DNA of 64,000 nucleotides, taken from NCBI GenBank assembly GCA_965197275.1, contig CBDAMQ010000031.1, positions 334,874-398,873 on the forward strand. Reading direction: 5' to 3'. This document shows, in pieces, positions 24,253 through 31,715 of the stretch (position 1 is the stretch's first letter; each line of letters opens with the position of its first letter). Position numbers and translations under genes: made by a program. The DNA comes from DASCOT01 sp965197275 (GTDB taxonomy: Bacteria; Acidobacteriota; UBA890; WLXD01). The notes under the pieces were generated by a model that saw nothing but the letters and a program-made list of their open reading frames with translations, did not search any database and was not told where the DNA came from.

Positions 24253-25443
24253 ATGCGATTCGCGACACTCATGGTCGCCGCCGGCGCCGTCCTGCTGGGC
24301 GGCGCCGGTGAGGCGGCGGCACAAGGGTTCGATCTCAGCGGCTTTGCGGCCTTCGAGCCGCGACTGTTCGTGCAGTCGCCGCAGATCGAGCGCCAGTTCT
24401 CGGGCCTGCAGCTGTCGGGGCTGCTGGCGCCGGAGATCGGCTATCGGACCACCGATCGTCAGCACCAGTTCAAGCTGTCGCTGTTCGTTCGTGTTGACTC
24501 ACGCGACGACGAGCGTACGCACTTCGACCTGCGGGAGGCCTACTGGCGCACCGTCCAGGGTAACTGGGAGGTCCTGGCGGGCTTCAACACCGTGTTCTGG
24601 GGCGTTACCGAGTCGCGCCACCTAGTCGACGTGATCAACCAGACGGACGTGCTCGAGGACATCGACGACGAGGACAAGCTCGGCCAGGCGATGGTGAACG
24701 TCGGCTGGCAGCGCGACTGGGGTCGGCTCGACGCTTTCCTGCTGCTGGGTTTCCGCGAGCGGAGGTTCGCAGCTCCGGAAGGCCGTCCCGGGCTCCCGCT
24801 GCCGGTCCGTCGGCGGGGGCGCTTTTCGGATAGCCGGCGCGATGTCGATCTGGCGTTGCGCTATTCGCACTACCTGGGTGACTGGGATGTCGGTGTGCAT
24901 CTGTTCCGGGGCACGAGTCGCGAGCCCGCCTTTGTTGTCGGCGACAACGGTGACTCGTTGGTGCCGACGTATCGCAACATCAACCAGGCAGGGGTGGATC
25001 TGCAGTACACCCGGGGCGCATGGCTGTGGAAGCTGGAGAGCATCGTTCGCGAGGGTGAGGGGAGGACGTTCGGCGCAGCCGTGGCCGGTTTCGAGTACAC
25101 GCTGTATCAGCTCGGCGCTGGTGCTGCCGACCTCGGCCTGCTGGCGGAGTTTCTGGTCGACGGCCGCGATGCCAGCGCCCCTGTCACGCCGTTCGATCAC
25201 GATCTGTTCGTCGGCGGACGCCTGGCACTCAACGACGTGCAGGACACCCAGGTGCTCGCCGGCGCGGTGATCGACGTTCAGGACGGCTCCACTGCGGCGC
25301 GTGTGGAGGCGGAGCGACGTATCTCCGATCATCTGGATCTGGAGCTCGAAGGCCGCTTCTTCATTGCCGTCGACCCGTCCAACACCCTGCGGCCATTCCA
25401 CCGCGACAGCTTCTTGAACCTCAGGCTGTCCTGGTTCTTCTGA
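24253..25443 (+). CDS. Outer-membrane beta-barrel protein of the RND operon
   Basis: 396 aa from ATG 24253 (GAGGG 8-9 nt upstream); ATG 24232 is an alternative adding seven residues. Signal peptide MRFATLMVAAGAVLLGGAGEAAAQ. The mature part is a series of alternating amphipathic strands (HQFKLSLFVRVDSRD, NWEVLAGFNTVFWGV, LDAFLLLGFRERR, VDLALRYSHYLGDWDVGVHLF) ending in LRLSWFF with C-terminal Phe, the hallmark of BAM-assembled barrels. It resembles the DUF1302-like barrels found beside MMPL-RND and LolA-like genes. Probably forms the outer-membrane part of a lipid or hydrophobic-compound export path. The upstream gene ends 19-40 nt before. Confidence 0.85.
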   Translation: MRFATLMVAAGAVLLGGAGEAAAQGFDLSGFAAFEPRLFVQSPQIERQFSGLQLSGLLAPEIGYRTTDRQHQFKLSLFVRVDSRDDERTHFDLREAYWRTVQGNWEVLAGFNTVFWGVTESRHLVDVINQTDVLEDIDDEDKLGQAMVNVGWQRDWGRLDAFLLLGFRERRFAAPEGRPGLPLPVRRRGRFSDSRRDVDLALRYSHYLGDWDVGVHLFRGTSREPAFVVGDNGDSLVPTYRNINQAGVDLQYTRGAWLWKLESIVREGEGRTFGAAVAGFEYTLYQLGAGAADLGLLAEFLVDGRDASAPVTPFDHDLFVGGRLALNDVQDTQVLAGAVIDVQDGSTAARVEAERRISDHLDLELEGRFFIAVDPSNTLRPFHRDSFLNLRLSWFF

Positions 25444-25499
25444 TCCGCTGGCGGCCTGGCGCGGCATCCACGACATATGCAGTCGTCGCCGCCGCGCTG

Positions 25500-27698
25500 A
25501 TGACCACCGCCTGGTTGTTGTCACTGTTCGCCGGGGTTGCGATGTTGCTCGGGGCTTTCCAGGCCAGCTCGCGGACTTGCCTTGCGGCGCGCCTGACTGT
25601 CCTGCGCAGCGCGCCTGCCCTGGGGCGCGACCTGGCCCCGGACGAAGACGATCCGAGCAACTCTGTGGTCGCCCTCATCAGTGACGGGCTCGCGACCCGC
25701 CGGTTCGGTGCGCCGTCCGCCGCCCTCGGGCAGGAGATCGTGCTGGACGAGCGCCCGCTGACAATCGTAGGGGTCATGCCGCCAGGGTTCGGGTTCCCGA
25801 CGGGGACGGACGTGTGGAGGCCGTGGGACATGCGGCCGGTGGATGGCGGGCCACGGTCTTCGTACTGGGTACGGGCGATCGCGCGCCTGTCACCGGACGT
25901 GACGCTGCAACAGGCGGGTGTCGACTTGAATCGAATCATGTCGGCTCTCGCTGTCGAGTACCCCGAGTCGAACGACACCATGGAGGGGTATGTCGAGCCG
26001 CTGCTACAGAGCTCGGTCGGGTCGGCGCCGCAGCAGCTGATGATCGTTCAAGGAATCGTGGTGCTGGTGCTGCTGATCGCCGCGGCGAACGTTTCGAACC
26101 TGCTGCTGACCAGAGCATCGGTCCGTGGCGGGGAGATGGCACTACGGGTAGCTCTCGGCGCCTCCCCCGGACGCGTCGTACGCCAACTCATGACCGAGAG
26201 CGTCCTGCTGGCGCTGCTCGGCGGCACCGCTGGGCTACTGTTGGCGCAAGCGCTGATTGGCCCGCTCGTGCGGCTGGGGTCGTCCGCGATTCCGCGCTCC
26301 AGTGAGGTTGCGCTCGATTTCGAGGTGGTGGTGATGTCCATGGTCGCCTCGACGGTTGTCGGCATCGCCTTCGGGCTCGTGCCGGCGTGGAAGGCAACAC
26401 GGAACAACATCTCCGATGCGTTGCGATGGGGGGCGCGGTCCACTGTCGGTGCCGGTGCGGATCGTGTACGGCGTGTGTTCGCCGTCGCGCAGATTGCGAT
26501 AGCTGTCGTCGTTCTCGTTGCCGCAACGTTGCTACTGCGCAGCTTCTCGAATGTGGTAGCGGTCGACGCCGGCTTCGATGTGTCCGAGCTGTTGACCCTG
26601 CGCATCGAGCCGCCGATGTTCTTGTCCGCCGACCTGGAACTTGAGGCGCTGATGGCGAGGCTCCAGGCCGAGCGCGCCGAGGTGGGCGAGTTCTATCGCG
26701 AGCTGACGGTGCGGGTCGAGGCGCTCGCCGGCGTGCGCAGTGTGGGTGTGGTCAACCGGCGTCCATTCGGCGCAAACAACATGTGGAACGGGCGATTCAG
26801 CGTCGAAGGTATCGCGATGTCGCGCGACGACCTGCCCCCGACTTCCGCGCGCGTCGTCCTTCCGGGTTACTTCCGCACGCTGGGGGTGACGCTGCGCCGC
26901 GGTCGCGCGCTGCGCCCCGACGACGATCTGGGCTCAGAGCGGGTTGTTGTGCTCAGCGCCTCGGCTGCCGAGGCCGGGTTCGGCCAGCAGGACCCGATCG
27001 GGCGCAAGGTCACGATGGAGGACGCCGACGACCCGTCGGCGGCCTGGTTTACGGTGGTCGGAGTGGTCGACGATGTTCCGTCGACGAACCTGGAACAACC
27101 GACCAACCCGGTGATCTACACCACCCTGGCTCAGGCGCGCTTCGGTCACTTCGGGGATTGGGGCATGGACCTGCTGGTGCGTACTGAGGGCAACCCGATG
27201 GACGTGGCGGCCCCGATCCGAGAGGTCGCCCGCGAGCTCGACCCGGAGCTTCCGCTCTTTCAGATTCGGTCCATGGAAGGGGCATTCGACGCCCGACTGG
27301 CCTCAAGACGATTCAGCCTCACGCTGCTGACGCTTTTCGGTGTGCTGGCGCTGGTACTCACGGGCGTGGGTGTTTACGGCGTCATGGCCTACACGGTGAG
27401 CCAACGGGTGCGCGAGATCGGTGTTCGCATGGCGCTCGGTGCGCGGCGCGACACCATCCTGCGCATGGTGCTGGCGGACGGATCTCGCCTCGCCGCGTTC
27501 GGTTTGGCGGTGGGTGCTCTGGGCGCCCTCGCCATGACCGGGGCGATGGAGAGCATGCTGTTCGGCGTCGCGGCGCGCGATGCGCGCACGCTCGCCGAGG
27601 TGGCCGCCGTGCTGGCCGCCGTGGCAGTGCTCGCCTGCGTCGTGCCGGCGTGGCGCTCGGCGTGGCTCGACCCCTCGCGCGCGCTACGCGAGAGCTGA
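25500..27698 (+). CDS. Rearranged ADOP-type permease lacking the normal N-terminus
   Basis: 732 aa from ATG 25500, without ribosome-binding site. A normal ADOP start (TM1 plus ~80 residues of MacB periplasmic domain) is absent. Instead residues 4-20 (AWLLSLFAGVAMLLGAF) look like the C-terminal FtsX helix of another ADOP copy (compare TLLGLFAGIALILAVTGLYG in the permease at 42606-45278), joined at about residue 30 to the middle of a MacB domain (LRSAPALGRDLAPDEDDPSN). From there on both FtsX modules are intact to PAWRSAWLDPSRALRES. The frame is open upstream into the barrel gene without a start. Most likely an in-frame deletion chimera, possibly non-functional. Confidence 0.75.
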   Translation: MTTAWLLSLFAGVAMLLGAFQASSRTCLAARLTVLRSAPALGRDLAPDEDDPSNSVVALISDGLATRRFGAPSAALGQEIVLDERPLTIVGVMPPGFGFPTGTDVWRPWDMRPVDGGPRSSYWVRAIARLSPDVTLQQAGVDLNRIMSALAVEYPESNDTMEGYVEPLLQSSVGSAPQQLMIVQGIVVLVLLIAAANVSNLLLTRASVRGGEMALRVALGASPGRVVRQLMTESVLLALLGGTAGLLLAQALIGPLVRLGSSAIPRSSEVALDFEVVVMSMVASTVVGIAFGLVPAWKATRNNISDALRWGARSTVGAGADRVRRVFAVAQIAIAVVVLVAATLLLRSFSNVVAVDAGFDVSELLTLRIEPPMFLSADLELEALMARLQAERAEVGEFYRELTVRVEALAGVRSVGVVNRRPFGANNMWNGRFSVEGIAMSRDDLPPTSARVVLPGYFRTLGVTLRRGRALRPDDDLGSERVVVLSASAAEAGFGQQDPIGRKVTMEDADDPSAAWFTVVGVVDDVPSTNLEQPTNPVIYTTLAQARFGHFGDWGMDLLVRTEGNPMDVAAPIREVARELDPELPLFQIRSMEGAFDARLASRRFSLTLLTLFGVLALVLTGVGVYGVMAYTVSQRVREIGVRMALGARRDTILRMVLADGSRLAAFGLAVGALGALAMTGAMESMLFGVAARDARTLAEVAAVLAAVAVLACVVPAWRSAWLDPSRALRES

Positions 27699-27731
27699 CC
27701 GGCAGCGCGTGCCGGCGCACTCAGCTCGCGC

Positions 27732-30347
27732 CTATCTCCCCGGGCCGAGCAGCACCGCGTTGATGAACAGCAACTGTGTGGCCTCTGCGTAGGCGCGGTA
27801 GTTGGGGTCTTCGGCGAAGGCGATGATCTGCCCGCGTCCGACCGGTTGATGGATGAGGAACGCCTTGCTGGCGAGCTGCGGACGGGCCTCCTCCCACACC
27901 ATGCCGCTGAGCACGAGATCGTCGATCTCGGCGTAGCGACCAACGTTCGTTCCCTCGTCCAGCTTCACGGGGCGGAACACCCGCGTACCCTCGACGACAA
28001 CGCCAATCTCTCCTTCGGTGCCGGCTGTGAGCCAGTGGTCGGTGTCGAGGATCACCTTCAGAATCGCTCCCGGGACGGACTCGGGCGACTCGTCTTCCGG
28101 CACGATCTGGTCGAGATAGTCGATCGGCTGGTCGGGGGTACCGTCGTCGGATGGATCGTTGCCCTCGGCGCGGCCGCCGCGGCGCTCGGCGACCGAAGCC
28201 AGCAGCTCGGCGCTCGACGCCCAGCGGCTGGCTTCCGCCAGCGTGACGATGGTTCCTCCTTGACGCATCCAGCGGCGAAGCGCGTCAAGCAACCCCGAGC
28301 CCACCGAGCTTCCGTAGTTGCCGCTGGGAAAGACGACGACATCGAAGTCGTCGACCAGGACGCGTCCGAGGCTCGAGGCTCGCACTGCCGTTGTGCGTAC
28401 CCCGTAGCGGCGCTCCAGGACGTAGCGTGCCCAACCGGCCGAGAGCGTGCTGGCAGGACGATCGTAAACCAGCAGCACACGCGGATGCCGTAGCGCCGAG
28501 ACCCGACGGCTGCCAAGGGACATGCCCTGGCGCACATAGGAATCGTCGATCGCAACGACCTCTGCGTGGTTATCAGCCGCGATCCGCCCCAAGCGTTGTC
28601 TGAGGTCCGGTCCGTTCTCGGTCGTCCGGACGATGGCCGTTCCGACCGGGTAGTCGCGGTCACCGAGTGTGAACGTGCCGCCGGCCGAGCGTATGCGGAT
28701 GCCTTCGCGCAGCGCCTCGGCCACCGTTGACGCGGCGTTCGTACCCCAGGGGATCAGGTACCCGACCTGGGCCGGCGGTAGCGTCGCATCGGTTGCCGTT
28801 GCGACTGGCTCCCGGGGGACCACCGCCCCAGCCGCGTCGGTCGTCTCATCCGCCTCCAGCACCTCCACATCCCACAGCAACGACTGGCTCCATGCCGTCA
28901 GGTCGTAGATCTCGTCGCGTTGTCGCCGGGCACGACGCTGCAGCTGCCGGGTGATGAAGTCCTCGTCCATCGGCACGTGAGCAACCAGCAGATTGTGTGC
29001 GAAGCGATGCGTCGGGAGCGCCATAGGCACGATGTAGGTACCGGTCGCCGGTAGCGTCCGGTCGCCCACCGTGACTTCCCTGGCCGCCTCGTGCACCTCA
29101 ATTCCATTGCTTGCCAGCATCTGCGCGAGGCGGGCCGCCATGCCGGGGTCATGCGCCGAGTGCAGCACCAATTCCGCCGGACCCTGCCGGCCGAGCTCGA
29201 TTCCCTCGCGACGGAACTCCAGATAGTCGCGCAGGATCTGCTCGCGATTCGTCGCTGCAGTCGCGGCGCTGGCGATCGCAGCGGTGAAGTGGTGCAAGAC
29301 CCCGTCGCCGTAGGTGAGCAGGTCGCCGTCAGACCGTTTCAGGACAAGCGAGCGCGCCGACGCCTGCTCATACGTCATCCCGAGCGCGCCATGGTTCATC
29401 GGCCACATGTCGACGTAGCCGGGATAGAACAGGTCGTACACGTTGCGGTTGAAGTAGGCGAAGCCGCGTCGATCGAAGGCGGTCGCGTTGCCGCGGCCGA
29501 AGACGTCCATCAGGGCTATCTGACGCTCGCCGTACCACGGGTTGGACGGCGGTGCGGTGGGCGGGAAGAAATAGGTCGCATCGCCGCCCATCTCGTGCAG
29601 GTCGACGACGATCTGGGGCCAGAACTCGAGGAACATGCCCACCTTGCCGCGGGTCTCGGGCTGGCTCTGGATGAACAGGTCGCGGTTGAGGTCGAACAGG
29701 TAGTGGTTACCGCGGCCGCCGGGCCAGGGCTCGTCGTGCTCGGCAGAGTACGGCGTCGGATCCGGCCAGCGTGCCCCTCCCATCTCGTTCTGATGGACGA
29801 AGCGCGCCCGCCCGTCCGGGTTCTCGGCCGGATCGATCAGCACCAGCGACTCCGACAGGATCAGGTCGACGGTGGCATCGCCCTGCGCCGCCAGCAGGTG
29901 GTAGGCCTCGGCCATGGCGGCGCCGTTGGAGCTGATCTCGTTGCCATGTACGCCGTGCATCAGCGCGGTCACTACCGGCAGCCGGGCGATGAGCTCGGTA
30001 GCCTCGGCCTCTGACAGATCACCCGGGTAGGCGAATCGCCGCAGGTCGGCCTTGATCTCATCGAGGCGCGCGATGCGTTCGGGGGAGCCGATTACCATGA
30101 CGACCAGCGGCCGACCTTCCCAGCTTTCGGCGTACTGGATCAGCCGCGTGCGCTCCGGCGCCACCGCGGCGAGCGTCTCCATGTAAAGCAAGATGTCGTC
30201 GGGAGACGTGATCTCCTCTCGGAACTCATGCCCGACGACGTTTTCGAGCGCCGGGATGCCGGGATCGTAGCGCGTGCCCGGGGCAAGCTCTTCCTGGGCC
30301 GGGGTGATGATCTGGAGGGCGGCGAGGAGGGCGAGCGCTCTGGACAT
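27732..30347 (-). CDS. Exported M14-family zinc carboxypeptidase
   Basis: 871 aa with a short leader (LALLAALQIITPAQ). The peptidase domain occupies ~45-400: zinc ligands H134-G-N-E137 in MHGVHGNEISSNG, substrate-binding DPAENPDGR, and the third-ligand region VVDLHEMGGDATYFFPP. The rest (~400-871) is a long C-terminal extension with a glutamine-amidotransferase-like alpha/beta fold (HPRVLLVYDRPAST, FDVVVFPSGNYG, GGTIVTLAEASRWA, GRGQIIAFAEDPNYRAY). This arrangement is typical of large secreted M14 proteins in Acidobacteriota and Bacteroidota. Expected to trim C-terminal residues from peptides in the periplasm. Convergent with the rearranged ADOP permease. Confidence 0.9.
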   Translation of the reverse strand: MSRALALLAALQIITPAQEELAPGTRYDPGIPALENVVGHEFREEITSPDDILLYMETLAAVAPERTRLIQYAESWEGRPLVVMVIGSPERIARLDEIKADLRRFAYPGDLSEAEATELIARLPVVTALMHGVHGNEISSNGAAMAEAYHLLAAQGDATVDLILSESLVLIDPAENPDGRARFVHQNEMGGARWPDPTPYSAEHDEPWPGGRGNHYLFDLNRDLFIQSQPETRGKVGMFLEFWPQIVVDLHEMGGDATYFFPPTAPPSNPWYGERQIALMDVFGRGNATAFDRRGFAYFNRNVYDLFYPGYVDMWPMNHGALGMTYEQASARSLVLKRSDGDLLTYGDGVLHHFTAAIASAATAATNREQILRDYLEFRREGIELGRQGPAELVLHSAHDPGMAARLAQMLASNGIEVHEAAREVTVGDRTLPATGTYIVPMALPTHRFAHNLLVAHVPMDEDFITRQLQRRARRQRDEIYDLTAWSQSLLWDVEVLEADETTDAAGAVVPREPVATATDATLPPAQVGYLIPWGTNAASTVAEALREGIRIRSAGGTFTLGDRDYPVGTAIVRTTENGPDLRQRLGRIAADNHAEVVAIDDSYVRQGMSLGSRRVSALRHPRVLLVYDRPASTLSAGWARYVLERRYGVRTTAVRASSLGRVLVDDFDVVVFPSGNYGSSVGSGLLDALRRWMRQGGTIVTLAEASRWASSAELLASVAERRGGRAEGNDPSDDGTPDQPIDYLDQIVPEDESPESVPGAILKVILDTDHWLTAGTEGEIGVVVEGTRVFRPVKLDEGTNVGRYAEIDDLVLSGMVWEEARPQLASKAFLIHQPVGRGQIIAFAEDPNYRAYAEATQLLFINAVLLGPGR

Positions 30348-30473
30348 GGTGATTTCACTCGGTTGACGTGGAAAGTTCGGCGGTGCGCCCGACAGCTGCT
30401 TCGTCGGCGGGCGCCCGCCCCAACGTAGCGCACCACAGGGCGCGCCGCAGCGACCGGAGCGGGTTCGGCAGGC

Positions 30474-31019
30474 TCAGGGCGCCTCTACGGTGGAGACGAT
30501 GCTCGGAGCGGGTTCCTCCAGGCGCCCCGAGAGGTCACGTAGGTACGCTTCCATGGTGGCCGTGTAGCCGATCAGATAGCGACCGACGACGCGGAACAGC
30601 GCACTGTACACCTCGCCATCCTCGGTAATCCGTAGCCGCGTTCCGGAGCCCTCGGGCTGCAGCTCGTAGGTCCAGGCGCCGCCGAACGGGGGCCCCTCAT
30701 CCACGATCCGCATGACCAGACGGGTAGGGGGCTCGAAGGTTTCGATCTCGAAGGTCATCGCGCCGTTGGCGCCATGCTCGCGCAGACGCGGCATTCCGTC
30801 CTCGGCGGGCAACAACTCGACGCGCTGAAGATCGCGGCGCCATTGTGGCGCGTCACGAAAGCTCGTCATCGTTGACCAGACCGTGTCGATTGGAGCCGCG
30901 AAAACAGCCTCGCTGGTGGCGGTGTGCTCCACCGGCATCGCCATTCCTACCGCCAACAGCAGACCGATGAGGGCAATGATCGCGACCAGGCCCATGCCTG
31001 CGAGCTGGATCCACTTCAT
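30474..31019 (-). CDS. Membrane-anchored SRPBCC-fold protein
   Basis: 181 aa from ATG 31019, supported by GGGAG ~8-10 nt upstream. A further in-frame Met would overlap the MarR gene. The N-terminal helix MKWIQLAGMGLVAIIALIGL is an anchor or signal. The remainder is a START/Bet v1-like domain: the first strand EHTATSEAVFAAPIDTVWSTM, then FRDAPQWRRDLQRVEL, TRLVMRIVDEG, WTYELQPEGSGTRLRITEDG and the long C-terminal helix. These domains bind hydrophobic ligands. It is 5 nt downstream of the MarR gene, so probably co-transcribed with and controlled by it. Confidence 0.82.
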   Translation of the reverse strand: MKWIQLAGMGLVAIIALIGLLLAVGMAMPVEHTATSEAVFAAPIDTVWSTMTSFRDAPQWRRDLQRVELLPAEDGMPRLREHGANGAMTFEIETFEPPTRLVMRIVDEGPPFGGAWTYELQPEGSGTRLRITEDGEVYSALFRVVGRYLIGYTATMEAYLRDLSGRLEEPAPSIVSTVEAP

Positions 31020-31024
31020 GTGAC

Positions 31025-31531
31025 TTATCTCCCGGGGTTTCTTGAACACTCGGCCTGCGACATGCGAGCGCGATACGTTGCATCTGGCCCGCGGCGGACC
31101 ATCGAGCGGTTCGCCGCTTCGGCCAGCAGCCTCAGACCGCGCAGGGCTGTGGCGCGATCTCGGGCCGACAGCTCGCTGAGCATCTCGGCGACGCGTTCGG
31201 CGTCGAGCACACTCGATGCCGATTTCATCCGCGCTCCGGCCGGGGTCAGCCGAAGATGGACCCGCCGACCGTCGTGCACGTCGCGCCGGCGCTCGACATA
31301 GCCCTGGACGGCGAGTCGGTCCAGCGCCAGCGACATCGTCGAGGCGGTCACGCCCATGTGGTCAGCCAACTCGCTGACGCCGGTGGGCTCAACGGTGTCC
31401 AAGTGATCGAGGATGCTGGCCTGGTGAGCGCTGAGCTCGGCTCCCGTACTTTGATCGCGAACGTGACGCGTATGGCACGCGAAGTAGATCTTCGGGTACG
31501 CCTCCATCAGGGCCCTGACCTTGTTGTCCAT
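31025..31531 (-). CDS. MarR-family regulator
   Basis: 168 aa. The winged helix is clear at ~40-105: AELSAHQASILDHLDTVEPTG, VSELADHMGVTASTMSLALDRLAVQGYVERRRDVHDGRRVHLRLT, with the DxRxxxLxLT-type wing. N- and C-terminal helices supply the dimer interface. First gene of a two-gene operon with the SRPBCC protein. An inverted repeat overlapping a TTGACA element lies about 100 nt upstream and fits autorepression. Confidence 0.9.
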   Translation of the reverse strand: MDNKVRALMEAYPKIYFACHTRHVRDQSTGAELSAHQASILDHLDTVEPTGVSELADHMGVTASTMSLALDRLAVQGYVERRRDVHDGRRVHLRLTPAGARMKSASSVLDAERVAEMLSELSARDRATALRGLRLLAEAANRSMVRRGPDATYRARMSQAECSRNPGR

Positions 31532-31632
31532 ACAGGTTGTGTCCGAGCTCGAGCCGCAATCTCGTGCCAGTCAGGCTTCGTAGCCTGCTGTGCGCAATGA
31601 GTTCGCAGGTGGAGGCTATAGATGATAATTTG

Positions 31633-31648
31633 TTTTGTCAAACCAAAA
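31633..31648 (-). promoter_or_regulatory. Putative MarR operator overlapping promoter
   Basis: TTTTG-tcaaac-CAAAA inverted repeat in a conspicuously AT-rich stretch. On the minus strand TTGACA (31641-31636) lies within it and resembles a -35 element; TATAGC about 15 nt further is a possible -10. Confidence 0.45.
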
Positions 31649-31715
31649 TATAATAAGCACCGATCACGCGACGTTTGACCCCATGAACCAGCGCCGGGGA
31701 CGGTGACGCTACGGA

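Noticed and set aside
30385..30414. Hairpin GCGCCCGAC / GTCGGCGGGCGC downstream of the SRPBCC gene.
   Set aside because: The right arm needs a 3-nt bulge and no T tract follows; too weak to call as terminator.
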